Positions 32,191 through 44,170 are shown, counted from the stretch's first letter. The stretch is DNA of 64,000 nt from Halichondria panicea (GCF_963675165.1 NC_087392.1:3301001-3365000), one strand, 5' to 3'. Program-made: numbers and translations. Notes: generated by a model not told the origin, from the letters alone.

Positions 32191-33940
32191 TTACATAGTT
32201 TTGACACAAACGGCACCTCATACAAACGTCATGAATAATTGAAGTTCAATTATTGCCTTCCGGGCACTTCCGTATACTCATAAAGCTTCGTAAAAGATGT
32301 TCTGGAGAAGACAAGTTAGTTAGATGAAGGCTAGGCGTTCTAGGACTCTCTAGCTAGCTAGTATAGCTATGTAGCTGGATTGCTTGGCACCTAGGAAGGA
32401 TCTTCGAAGAAATAAAGAGGCAAAGACTCCCGTCGCTCGAATGGTAAGTTATAAGCTTGTACTTATTATCTGTGTAATGTATCAGTCTTATAAAAGATCC
32501 CTCACTTGTATGGAGCCTACAGAAAGTGTCTCTGTCCTTCATACAGCTTAAAGGAAGCCTAAGTGATCTATTATAGGTAGTCTTTCACTTAGTATTCGTC
32601 CGTATCGATCTAAGGCTTGATCCAACTTATTAGTAGCCTTATAAGAAGCTTTCCTCCTTTAATTTAGTACTGGTATCACTGCCATTGTGCTTAGTAGTAA
32701 CAGGCCTGATGGGATGGGTGATCACATCATGGAGGGCCCAGGAAACTGCGTGGAATTGTCGTATAACATTTATATTGATGGTTCCCCCAGGTGGTGGTAA
32801 GTGTCAGAGGCCTGAGAAACGCTAGTCTATTAGCTAGAATGTAAGTGACATTGATATTGTGTCTATCTTAACTTACTACTTATCTGTAGGTTGTTATGGA
32901 GTGTTTATGAGGACAAGTGGCACGGGATACGTACATCTAAAGAAACAAGAGTGGATCTACGCCAAGCTAGCTAGCTAGATAGCTGCTCTTTCTAATCTAT
33001 TTCTGTTGCTAAATTATGTTTGTTAAGAAGTGGAGCTATAATATACCTGGCTCCTCTTGATGATTGTAAGTACTGGGCTGATGAAATAGTCCTGTACAAG
33101 TTGTCATCTTTTATTTGTTAAAAATAATTAACAATAATACAGAAATTCCCAGGGTATTTCCCCTCACGTAGACAGTAAATTTCATTATAAAAAATGAACG
33201 TTCGGTGAGTTTCTTCAACGTCCGCGCTTGACCTGTTTAAAGCTTTGTAGAGACCCAAATTTTTACAGGTAGGTAGAGGAAGGGTTGAAGTTAGCACCTG
33301 TGAAAAAAAATTTTTTACCCATGTTTTTCATTTCTACTAAATAGCTTAATTTAATCAGTGCCGCGTTAAGGGGGTTTTCCTAGGCCCTGTCACATATTGT
33401 TGAAAAAGAACAAAGTTGCCGTGACGAAATGTCTCCTGTGTATTAAACAAAGTCGTAGCCTAGCCAGGAGGGACAAGCAATGTCTCCTGCATTATTGTTG
33501 ACAAAGTTCTCATTCTGATAACAACAAAACAATGTACACACTAAACAAAACAAAACAATACAAGCTAACTAAATAATAAACAAAACTATGTACACACTAA
33601 AAGCTAACTATAGTTCAATCCCTTTCTCATCTGCCTAATCAGAGTCTTCACTTTGTCCTGAATGTTCTGCAAGCTTCTTCCGGAGAAGTTGCCCCTTTTT
33701 GGTTTTCTTTCAGGAAAGCCTGTGCTCTGTCAGGTTTGGTATCCGTGGCTAGGTTTGATCCGTGGCTAGGTTTGAACCATTTTCAGTGTCTGTAAAAAAC
33801 CTCTTTTTTGTAGGTGGTTCTTCCTTGTCAGTCTGGTTGTTGAGCGAGGTATAGACGTTGTTGCCAGGTGTTGGTACTTTCCTCAACGTCACTGGTTGCT
33901 ATTGCCAGGGTGGGTGTAATCTGCAGAGCAGAGTACTAGT
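32191..33940. other. No recognisable gene
   Basis: AT-rich, with scattered donor-like and acceptor-like sites but no supported exon. A 17-bp tandem duplication lies at 33742-33775. Confidence 0.5.
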
Positions 33941-34216
33941 TCAACTCTTAAACCGATCGAAAGAGTCCCCCAGCTCTGCCGCGATGTTCCGCAGTGGTAA
34001 ATACCAAGTTGGTATCCTCCCCTTGTGGTGAATGGTCCATGATGATCTTGTATACCTTAACAGGCATCTTGCAGATCCATGTGCTGTTGCAGTTTTGTGC
34101 CCCCACACCGACACCACTTGAAATTCATTCTTGTTCTCCGCATCACCCATTGTCATATTTACCACTGCGCCCTGGCGCTGGAAATTGGTGTAAACCAAGT
34201 AGCAACCAAGTAGCAC
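33941..34216 (-). CDS. Unidentified ORF fragment
   Basis: Minus-strand open frame with AENKNEFQVVSVWGHKTATA followed by HGSARCLL. The GHKT...G.A pattern weakly recalls a segment of Crypton-like tyrosine-recombinase proteins, but the catalytic Arg/His/Tyr set cannot be placed, so this is a guess. It lies beside the CTAAATACCCTCAGT minisatellite. Confidence 0.25.
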   Translation of the reverse strand: MLLGCYLVYTNFQRQGAVVNMTMGDAENKNEFQVVSVWGHKTATAHGSARCLLRYTRSSWTIHHKGRIPTWYLPLRNIAAELGDSFDRFKS

Positions 34217-34239
34217 ATTAGGAACCTGGGTTATGGTTG

Positions 34240-34465
34240 GATAGAATAATATCCTCAGTCCTTTGCTAAATACCCTCAGTTGTTTAGTAAATACGTTTAC
34301 TAAATACCCTTAGCTCAGTTGTTTACTAAATACCCTCAGTCTAAATCCCTCAGTCTAAATACCCTCAGTCCTTTGCCCTCAGACATTTAACAGTTCCTCA
34401 CAGTTGTTTACTAAATACCGTCAGTTCTTTGCTAAATACCCTCAGACATTTACTAAATACCCAAT
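34240..34465. repeat. CTAAATACCCTCAGT minisatellite
   Basis: About ten degenerate copies of CTAAATACCCTCAGT with TTTGCTAAA/TTTACTAAA linkers; the same motif occurs at 8060-8205. Confidence 0.9.
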
Positions 34466-34747
34466 AAGGAATGTGTCTAGTACATCCTTGAACTCTTGAA
34501 TGGATAATTTCTCCAACTCCTACAGGTAGGTCGGCTGGCAAAACTGTTTCAGTTCAACAACCCCAGATGTGCTTTCGGCGAACAATCACTTTTTGTCGAT
34601 CTTCTGGTATGACAGCAACATGACACCTTTCATTTGAAGTGTCTGAGCACTTCACCCGCGGAATTGGCTTCCAAATAAACCTACGAACATGACGTAAAGG
34701 TTAGGGTAAACTGTTCAGCAATACACATAAAATGTAGGTACCTACAC

Positions 34748-35443
34748 TCTGTGTAGTTAAGGCCTGGGTCAGGCACTGATAAGATTAATTTTATTCATTA
34801 CCAACATTTAATGTAGATGGTGTAGATTATGTAGTGTTAATGAGATTCATAACCATTATTAATGTTATTCATTGCAATTGATGTCACGTGTCAAGAAGAA
34901 GTCAAGGTACTTGCTTAGCTAGCTGCTGGAAAGAATCTTTAGCAACAAATGCGGTGGACTTGCACAAGGTAAGACTAGTTGTTTAGGCCCTCAAAGATAG
35001 AGTAGGTTGTCATGATTATATTTCTAGCGGGGGAAGTCAATATGTGCAAAACTGCCTTAGCTATACTGGCTTCTTTAGCTCTGACAGCCACTCTAGAGGT
35101 AGGCTATGCTGTGTATCTCAAGAATACAGTAACTCCTACTCTTCCCCCGCCGGATATTAGTACCTAGCAATGATAAGTTCATCTAGCCTTGTTTTTGAAG
35201 CTTGATCTTAGCATCTTCGTGGCCGCATTTGTAGTTAAAAGTGGCATGACGTCATCACCATTTTTGGGGCTAATTAGCATAATTGAATTAAGCTAATTAG
35301 TTTATTGGAAAAAGAAAACATTGAGCTTCATTTTGGATCATTTTGATGCAGCATACACTGTATATTGCAAATAATACAGCAGTATGAACATAGTGTTAAA
35401 TTTTGGTATTTACAGCCAGACCCGGGCCTTAACTGCGCAGAGC
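34748..35443 (+). mobile_element. MITE with mini-ORF, copy 1 (type a)
   Basis: The ends CTCTGTGTAGTTAAGGCC and GGCCTTAACTGCGCAGAG are inverted repeats; the flanking dinucleotide is CA on both sides. Three further copies are at 45688-46398 (inverted), 50536-51162 and 51402-52105. It truncates or interrupts the hypothetical gene to its right. Confidence 0.8.
35042..35167 (+). CDS. 41-codon mini-ORF in the MITE, type a
   Basis: Starts MCKTALAILASLALTATLEV and ends ...PPPDIST. After two basic/polar residues comes a 13-residue hydrophobic stretch, as in a signal peptide or single membrane anchor, then a short polar tail. The frame is kept without indels in the type b copies at 45987-46112 and 51698-51823, despite several amino-acid changes. 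In copy 3 (50536-51162) the ATG has become AAG. GCGGGGGAAG just upstream pairs with CTTCCCCCGC near its end. No homologue recognised. Confidence 0.4.
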   Translation: MCKTALAILASLALTATLEVGYAVYLKNTVTPTLPPPDIST

Positions 35444-35459
35444 ACAGTTGAATGCCTGT

Positions 35460-36557
35460 TGCACTTCCAACGTGAAGTCATCATCGTCTGAGTTTAACAG
35501 GTCCACGTACACCCTATCAAAAGACACACCCTATCAAAAGACATTAATTAAGAGCACAATGAAGGCATAACCCAAGCATGCATGTGCCTATACACTAATT
35601 TTTGGGACAACCCTGATACGTACACATAGATGAATTTTGCTTACATCTGTGGATCCAGAGAATGACGTTCAGTCTTGGTGATCACACAATCTTGTTGTGC
35701 AACTGCAGGCACTAACACAGAAACACATGCACTAGGAGTAACCGTGACTGGTGTAGTATTAACAACAATCGAAACAGGACTCTGGGTACTTGAAACGGTA
35801 GTAACTCTTCAAAACTATGTGATAGTGATTCTTACAGACTGCACTATCCTGTAACCAACAATTATACATGTAGGGTCAAACAACCATAAAATATTACCTT
35901 TAAAATGGAGAAGGAGCGAGACGTACACACACCCACTTGTCTTTATTCCATCGCCATCACAACTAAAAACACCATCCGGAGCACGAACCCGTCTATTCAC
36001 ACACTTGATAATTGTTCCTTTATGGAGGATAAAGGAACAATATCCAGATACATTCGATCCTTGGAAATCGATAACCACTAGATTCTTCTGATATTCACGT
36101 GTCCATGATATTCACGTGTCCAACTTGTAGATTTTGCCACATTTGGTCGCCTTTCGTTTACAGCAGCTGGTTCAGATCTAAGCTGGGTAATCAACCGGCT
36201 AGCTTTGGAAACCAGGTTTGAAGTACTTGCCCCACTGCCACTTGACGTGGCCGTTGCACCTTTGAAAACGTTCTTAGTCTCAGCTTCAATCTCTGTTTTT
36301 CCTACAGATTTTTTTAATTACTACTACGTACACAAACTCAGTATGCTTGCTTACTTTTCGATTTTTACAAACATTTCGAGGTGCTGGTCTTCCATCACGT
36401 ACAATTGTTATAAAAAAGCCGAACAAGTGTTAATTGAATTACCGTACTTCTTCTAACAGAGGCCCCCTTCGGAGATTTCTCCCACAAGGCACCATAAAAT
36501 TCATTTGCTATTTCCACTAGGTATTTAAAAGGCGGCATCCATTTAAAAAGGCGGCAT
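35460..36557 (-). CDS. Multi-exon hypothetical gene, interrupted
   Basis: Minus-strand exons: 36557-36448 (FKYLVEIANEFYGALWEKSP), 36301-35898 (KTEIEAETKNVFKGATA ... LVSKASRLITQLRSEPAAVN ... VRAPDGVFSCDGDGIKTSG), about 35795-35645 (VAQQDCVITKTERHSLDPQ) and about 35517-35460 (VDLLNSDDDDFTLEVQQAF). Donors and acceptors are GT-AG. Two exact 17-bp duplications hit it: 36089-36122 inside the second exon, where the frame is open on both sides but in different phases, and 35509-35542 across the acceptor of the last exon. The MITE copy 1 starts right after QQAFNC. I do not recognise the protein; the first exon carries a 16-bp near-duplication at its start. Confidence 0.45.
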
Positions 36558-37167
36558 CTTATTTAGAAGTACAATACTTTATGTATTATCATAATTATCA
36601 GGACTACGTACTACCTGATTTATGTATAATTATAATTATTTGTATATACAAAATAATCTATTAATAAATTATTATTGTGCAGGTGTGAGGTGTGAGATAC
36701 CAGCTACTTGAAGAGCATCAGCTAAGTCTTTATCTTCAGCTTCTTCCATATTAAGTAACATATAGAGCTTACACACAGTACAGAGAGACAGCAATAGAGA
36801 CAGACACCCAAATTGAAGAGCTTAGACACAGTACAGAGAGACAGCAATAGAAGACACCCAAATTTAAGACTGTACAGAGAGACAGCAATAGAAGATTAAG
36901 ATTAAGACACCCAAATTTAATAGTACACGCACACGTGGTATAGTGGAGTGCGCATGCATAAATAAAAACTCTTTGCACGTACAAAATCTGGAGTAAATTT
37001 TGCACGCGTAAAACAACAGCCTCAAATTTTGCTCCCGTGAATATAGTGAATTTCTTTTGAGTCATATACTGAATGTTTGCGCGCGCTATTTTGTACTTAT
37101 CGCAAGCGCGAATTATGTGTCAACGTTTGGCTTTCCATACTATGGCTTTTCCATACTAGAGTAAGTA

Positions 37168-37541
37168 ATCAAACCTCGGACTATACCTATATTCGGACGC
37201 GTTTTCCATGGACTCAAAGCAGCTATCCAGATTTTAGCCACATCTACAAGTCACTGGTGCTTGGTACTACCTAGCAGCCAACTCTCAGCCTGTTCCTCAC
37301 AACGACGCACTGGTCACGAGCTCTCAAAAACGAGTCCGAAATAACCGAAATAATCAAAATACGGACGAAGGGACACTACTTTAGACTGCGTAGCTTGAGA
37401 TATTTCTAGTTTCTGTGCCTCCTGTACTTCTTCTTAGCTAGATCTACCATCATGCAAAAAATCAGCAGTGGCAGCTGCACAACAAACTCCAGAAACCAGA
37501 CTGAAAATAGCAGCCCCACCCACTAATTTAGGATCTCGGAC
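37168..37541 (+). repeat. Left terminal inverted repeat
   Basis: Reverse complement of 44655-45030; begins ATCAAACC after TA and includes CTCACAACGACGCACTGGTC. Confidence 0.9.
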
Positions 37542-37918
37542 GCATGTGCAATGCATATATAGGCAGATCTACACGTGTTAATGAGCTAGTCTATGCGAGA
37601 GTCTATGAGCTATTAGCCAAAAGTCTAAAAGAAAAACTCTCTACCTGAAGGACAAAATCAAAGGAGGGGCAGAGAATCGGTGGATTTGTTTGTAAGTGCC
37701 ACACTAGATCTACATACAGTAGACTATAACTAGAGTGTCTTTATGTGATGATGTTTTGTGTGTATACAGATTGTTAGTAATTAACTAGGTATGGCTGAAG
37801 GCTATATTTTAAGAAGTAAGCTTGCATCACGTCCATCAACACCAGCAGTTTGACGGTAGATTTACTCACCAACGACCGCTGTACAAGTCATGGGTGGATG
37901 ACAGTATGAAAAAAAGCT

Positions 37919-40562
37919 ATGGAAGCAGTTGTCAAGAATGGAGCAAGTGTTAGAGAGGCAGCAGTTTGCTTTGGTGTGCCCAAGTCAACTTTGGGGGATC
38001 GAATCAGTGGCAGAGTTCAACACGGTGATGTCAGTGGCCCCCTAAAATACCTCTCAACTGCGGAAGAAAATGACTTAGCCAAATTCTTAGCCAAATTCTT
38101 GATAAAATGTGCTGGTATTGGATATCCTAAGACAAGATTAGAAGTTATATCTCTTGTCCAAACGATTATTGATTATAAAGGGATTCACTCAACTGTTACG
38201 GCTGGTTGGTGGCAGAGATTTATCAAGCGAAATGCGAACATCACTTTAAGGGCCCCTTCTCCACTATCAAATGCTCGAGCATATGCAACAGATCCTGATA
38301 TCATGAACAGGTACTTTGATCTACTTGAGGAGACTTTGTTACGGTATGAACTGAAAGATAAGCCGTGTTTAACATGGATGAAACTGGCCTCCCCATGGAT
38401 CCTAAGGCTTCTAAAAGCGTTTACAGAAAAGGAGAAAAAATCCTTTAGCACGCTCTAGTGGTAATAAATCCCAGACGACAGTAGTAGCCTGTGTGAGTGC
38501 TGCAGGCTATTGTATGCCACCTTTGGTGATCTTGAATCGGAAGAGTGTTCCGAGCTGCTATAAGGAAGGAGAAGTTCCTGGGACCAAATATGGCCTGTCA
38601 CCAAAAGGAAGGATGGATTGACCGTGACTTGTTTCACCAGTGGTTTGCTTTTCATTTTCTTCGATATGCTCCTCAAGAACGTCCCTTATTGCTGCTTCTT
38701 GATGGCCACTCCAGCCACTTTTGCCCGGAAACAGTTCATCTAGCTGATGAACATGATATAGTTGTATTTATTCTCCCTCCAAACTTATTCTCCCTCCAAA
38801 CTCTACCCACCTATTGCAGCCTTTGGATAAGGGGACATTTTCCCCTTTAAAGACTTATTGGAAACAGGAGTGTCACGAATTTATGAGCAAAAATCCAGGC
38901 GAAGTAGTGTCCCGTTTTACCTTTTCCAAAATTTTGGGAAGATCATGGGAAAGATGTATGGGAAAGATGTATGAGATTATCCAATGTGCAAGCGGGATTT
39001 AAAGTAACCGGTGTGTACCCTTGATCGTGAAGCAGCTTTCAAGCAAATTAATATGCCTTCTGGTGTTGCCAAAAGTTTTTCTCTGCCGTATCAACCCATG
39101 TTTAGTCCTGCGCCCAGGAAAAAGAAAGCTGCAGCTATACATGTAGATCTAGTACGTTATTCAGAAGATGATGATATCAGCTCTGAAGAATCGTTCAGTG
39201 ACGTACGAGCAGTACATACACCTGTAGGTGGCAGTTTTGATTATGAGAGTGCAGCACGAGAACCTGGTTTTGGTGAACATGCCAAGATGCCACCCTATAC
39301 GTCTAATGGTGATACGGATGACAACAGTTCCAGTGACACTGATCGTGTGACACCTTTAATTTACTGCAGCCAAACCAAAAAAATGCTGAAAACACCCATC
39401 CCACCTCCAAGAAAAGTTGATCCTTTGAAAGTAAAATCTTGTGGTAAAATTCTCACTAGCAGCGAATGTATGGCTATTATGGATAAAAAAAAAGAAGAGA
39501 AAGATGAAAAGGAGGCTGAGAGAAAGCGTTTGCAGGCTGAGAGGAAGCAATTGAAGGCTGAAAACAAGCGTTTGCTGGCTGAAAAACGAGCTTCGAAGCT
39601 ATCAGCCAAGAAATCGGGAAAGAGTGTTTCCACAAAAGTGTCTAAAGCTCAGCATTCCTTATGTGTTGAAAACCCACCTGAACCGGTTTTTACTGCTAAA
39701 GAACTTGAACTTTTTACCACCAGGTTTGAAAATGGTTTTGACCTCACGCATGATGACCGATATAACTTATGGTTAAAAGAAAATGGATCTCCCCAGAATG
39801 GTGTGTATAATAGTGTTTGGTATACTGCAGAATGTGCTATAATCATGTTTCTATTGTATTTAGCCAGGCAAAAGCGAGTTACGAAGCCTACTTTCAAAGT
39901 GAGAGAAAGCATTGGTCAAGGTGGTTACTTCTGCTATTTAATATTGACATAGCTAATATCCATAATTGCAGATTGGAGTGATGCTGATGAGTTGTGCCAC
40001 GTGACGGGGATAGATTCAAGTGGCGTATCTGGTGTGTTGATTATTGATTTAGCTATAATCATACAGCTACATAATTATGTTATATATACTTGGATAGCAC
40101 TTGAATTGAATAGCCTGCAACATGTCCGCTTAACACGTCATAACTTTCGCTCAATTTGGCGATGCATGAGGCTATTTCTATTGAGCATAATTATAGTACT
40201 GCAGTCGACTATACTCGTGATTAATACATTTTCTAACAGATGAAGAGCCAGTCAAGTCCAAGGTACTGTCTGGTAAGTAGGTTTATTTTATAATTATATG
40301 CGACCAATTCGGATGATGTGCCTTTAGTTGCAGAGCAAAGAAGGAACGCTGGAGTGAGGGCAACTAGAGCTAACCCATCTGGTGAGTGAGTAAATTTAAT
40401 TATCCCCCTTCATATTAGGACCCACCCCCAAAGCAAATCTACCCCCCTGAAACAATTTAAGACTCTTAAAGGTAGCTCTGAACTCCGTCATATTCACATG
40501 TATATTATTAGGAAGCAGTGTTGGATTGAGAGCTACTAAATCTACTAGAGCTAACCCGTCAG
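37919..40562 (+). CDS. pogo-like transposase (HTH-psq, DDE_1) with downstream small exons; several frame breaks
   Basis: Domains: psq-type helix-turn-helix (AVVKNGASVREAAVCFGVPK, STLGDR), CENP-B-like second DNA-binding region (GWWQRFIKRNANITLRAP), DDE_1 catalytic core with MDETGLPMDPK (first Asp), LLLLDGHSSHF (second Asp) and LQPLDKGTFSP (third). A Lys/Glu-rich coiled coil (about 39480-39610) and FENGFDLTHDDRYNLWLKE form the C-terminal part. Breaks: one extra A in a run near 37911, an indel near 38371, a 4-bp duplication AAGGAAGG near 38604, a 17-bp duplication at 38768-38801, a 13-bp duplication near 38945 and an indel near 39015. The main exon ends at 39800. Small exons 39972-40031, 40240-40272, 40334-40381 and 40512-40562 (60, 33, 48 and 51 nt) follow, all joined in phase 1, leading into the repeat array. 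The enzyme would excise and insert the element at TA. Confidence 0.7.
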
Positions 40563-43500
40563 GTTAGTGGCATATGTTGTACGTCGCATTCACATACACG
40601 TCTATTTTTAGAGCCCGTAAACAGTGTTGGAGTGAGAGCTACGTTGGAGTGAGAGCTACTAAATCTACTAGAGCTAACCCGCCAGGTTAGTGGTTCATGG
40701 TACCATAATTATGTTGTCGCATTCACATACACATCTATTTTAGAGCCCGTAAACAGTGTTGGAGTGAGAGCTACTAAATCTACTAGAGCTAACCCGTCAG
40801 GTTAGTGGTTTATGGTACCATAATTATGTTGTCGCATTCACATACATTCACATACACGTCTATTTTAGAGCCCGTAAACAGTGTTGGAGTGAGAGCTACT
40901 AAATCTACTAGAGCTAACCCGTCAGGTTAGTGGTTCATGGTACCATAATTATGTTGTCGCATTCACATACACGTCTATTTTATAGCCCGTAAACAGTGTT
41001 GGAGTGAGAGCTACTAAATCTACTAGAGCTAACCCGTCAGGTTAGTGGTTCATGGTACCATAATTATGTTGTCGCATTCACATACACGTCTATTTTTAGA
41101 GCCCGTAAACAGTGTTGGAGTGAGAGCTACTAAATCTACTAGAGCTAACCCGTCAGGTTAGTGGTTCATGGTACCATAATTATGTTGTCGCATTCACATA
41201 CACGTCTATTTTATAGCCCGTAAACAGTGTTGGAGTCTAAATCTACTAGAGCTAACCCGTCAGGTTAGTGGTTCATGGTACCATAATTATGTTGTCGCAT
41301 TCACATACACGTCTATTTTTAGAGCCCGTAAACAGTGTTGGAGTGAGAGCTACTAAATCTACTAGAGCTAACCCGCCAGGTTAGTGGTTCATGGTACCAT
41401 AATTATGTTGTTGCATTCACATACACGTCTATTTTTAGAGCCCGTAAACAGTGTTGGAGTGAGAGCTACTAAATCTACTAGAGCTAACCCGTCAGGTTAG
41501 TGGTTCATGGTACCATAATTATGTTGTCGCATTCACATACACGTCTATTTTATAGCCCGTAAACAGTGTTGGAGTGAGAGCTACTAAATCTACTAGAGCT
41601 AACCCGTCAGGTTAGTGGTTCATGGTACCATAATTATGTTGTCGCATTCACATACACGTCTATTTTTAGAGCCCGTAAACAGTGTTGGAGTGAGAGCTAC
41701 TAAATCTACTAGAGCTAACCCGTCAGGTTAGTGGTTCATGGTACCATAATTATGTTGTTGCATTCACATACACGTCTATTTTAGAGCCCGTAAACAGTGT
41801 TGGAGTGAGAGCTACTAAATCTACTAGAGCTAACCCGCCAGGTTAGTGGTTCATGGTACCATAATTATGTTGTCGCATTCACATACACGTCTATTTTTAG
41901 AGCCCGTAAACAGTGTTGGAGTGAGAGCTACTAAATCTACTAGAGCTAACCCGCCAGGTTAGTGGTTCATGGTACCATAATTATGTTGTTGCATTCACAT
42001 ACACGTCTATTTTTAGAGCCCGTAAACAGTGTTGGAGTGAGAGCTACTAAATCTACTACAGCTAACCCGCCAGGTTAGTGGTTCATGGTACCATAATTAT
42101 GTTGTCGCATTCACATACACGTCTATTTTAGAGCCCGTAAACAGTGTTGGAGTGAGAGCTACTAAATCTACTAGAGCTAACCCGTCAGGTTAGTGGTTCA
42201 TGGTACCATAATTATGTTGTCGCATTCACATACACGTCTATTTTTAGAGCCCGTAAACAGTGTTGGAGTGAGAGCTACTAAATCTACTAGAGCTAACCCG
42301 TCAGGTTAGTGGTTCATGGTACCATAATTATGTTGTCGCATTCACATACACGTCTATTTTAGAGCCCGTAAACAGTGTTGGAGTGAGAGCTACTAAATCT
42401 ACTAGAGCTAACCCGTCAGGTTAGTGGTTCATGGTACCATAATTATGTTGTCGCATTCACATACACGTCTATTTTATAGCCCGTAAACAGTGTTGGAGTG
42501 AGAGCTACTAAATCTACTAGAGCTAACCCGTCAGGTTAGTGGTTCATGGTACCATAATTATGTTGTCGCATTCACATACACGTCTATTTTTAGAGCCCGT
42601 AAACAGTGTTGGAGTGAGAGCTACTAAATCTACTAGAGCTAACCCGTCAGGTTAGTGGTTCATGGTACCATAATTATGTTGTTGCATTCACATACACGTC
42701 TATTTTAGAGCCCGTAAACAGTGTTGGAGTGAGAGCTACTAAATCTACTAGAGCTAACCCGCCAGGTTAGTGGTTCATGGTACCATAATTATGTTGTCGC
42801 ATTCACATACACGTCTATTTTTAGAGCCCGTAAACAGTGTTGGAGTGAGAGCTACTAAATCTACTAGAGCTAACCCGCCAGGTTAGTGGTTCATGGTACC
42901 ATAATTATGTTGTTGCATTCACATACACGTCTATTTTTAGAGCCCGTAAACAGTGTTGGAGTGAGAGCTACTAAATCTACTAGAGCTAACCCGTCAGGTT
43001 AGTGGTTCATGGTACCATAATTATGTTGTCGCATTCACATACACGTCTATTTTATAGCCCGTAAACAGTGTTGGAGTGAGAGCTACTAAATCTACTAGAG
43101 CTAACCCGTCAGGTTTCATGGTACCATAATTATGTTGTCGCATTCACATACACGTCTATTTTTAGAGCCCGTAAACAGTGTTGGAGTGAGAGCTACTAAA
43201 TCTACTAGAGCTAACCCGTCAGGTTAGTGGTTCATGGTACCATAATTATGTTGTTGCATTCACATACACGTCTATTTTAGAGCCCGTAAACAGTGTTGGA
43301 GTGAGAGCTACTAAATCTACTAGAGCTAACCCGCCAGGTTAGTGGTTCATGGTACCATAATTATGTTGTCGCATTCACATACACGTCTATTTTTAGAGCC
43401 CGTAAACAGTGTTGGAGTGAGAGCTACTAAATCTACTAGAGCTAACCCGCCAGGTTAGTGGTTCATGGTACCATAATTATGTTGTTGCATTCACATACAC

Positions 43501-44170
43501 GTCTATTTTTAGAGCCCGTAAACAGTGTTGGAGTGAGAGCTACTAAATCTACTAGAGCTAACCCGCCAGGTTAGTGGTTTATGGTACCATAATTATGTTG
43601 TCGCATTCACATACACGTCTATTTTAGAGCCCGTAAACAGTGTTGGAGTGAGAGCTACTAAATCTACTAGAGCTAACCCGTCAGGTTAGTGGTTCATGGT
43701 ACCATAATTATGTACCATAATTATGTTGTCGCATTCACATACACGTCTATTTTTAGAGCCCGTAAACAGTGTTGGAGTGAGAGCTACTAAATCTACTAGA
43801 GCTAACCCGTCAGGTTAGTGGTTCATGGTACCATAATTATGTTGTCGCATTCACATACACGTCTATTTTAGAGCCCGTAAACAGTGTTGGAGTGAGAGCT
43901 ACTAAATCTACTAGAGCTAACCCGTCAGGTTAGTGGTTCATGGTACCATAATTATGTTGTCGCATTCACATACACGTCTATTTTTAGAGCCCGTAAACAG
44001 TGTTGGAGTGAGAGCTACTAAATCTACTAGAGCTAACCCGTCAGGTTAGTGGTTCATGGTACCATCTGTTGTCGCATTCACATACATGTGTATTTTTTGG
44101 CCCAGGAAGCAATGTTGGAATGAGAGCTATTAAATCTACTAGAGCTAACCCAACCCGTCAGGTTAGTGGT
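40563..44170 (+). repeat. Tandem array of ~30 micro-exon/intron units
   Basis: Units of 115-117 bp, nearly identical. Each has an acceptor (TATTTTTAG or TATTTTAG), a 57-nt segment, and a donor (GTCAG|GTTAGT or GCCAG|GTTAGT) followed by a 58-59-nt spacer. Read in the phase delivered by the upstream exons, each unit gives EPVNSVGVRATKSTRANPS; the other two frames contain stops. Five units (about 40981, 41213, 41551, 42475, 43051) have TATAG and lose two exon bases. One (about 41225) lacks 8 nt. One (40626-40659) has a 17-bp duplication. The last unit (44106-44161) is diverged. Confidence 0.85.

Noticed and set aside
40600..44100. A CRISPR-like array of regular repeats
   Set aside because: The whole 115-117-bp unit is repeated including the would-be spacers, the context is a eukaryotic transposon, and no cas-like gene is present.
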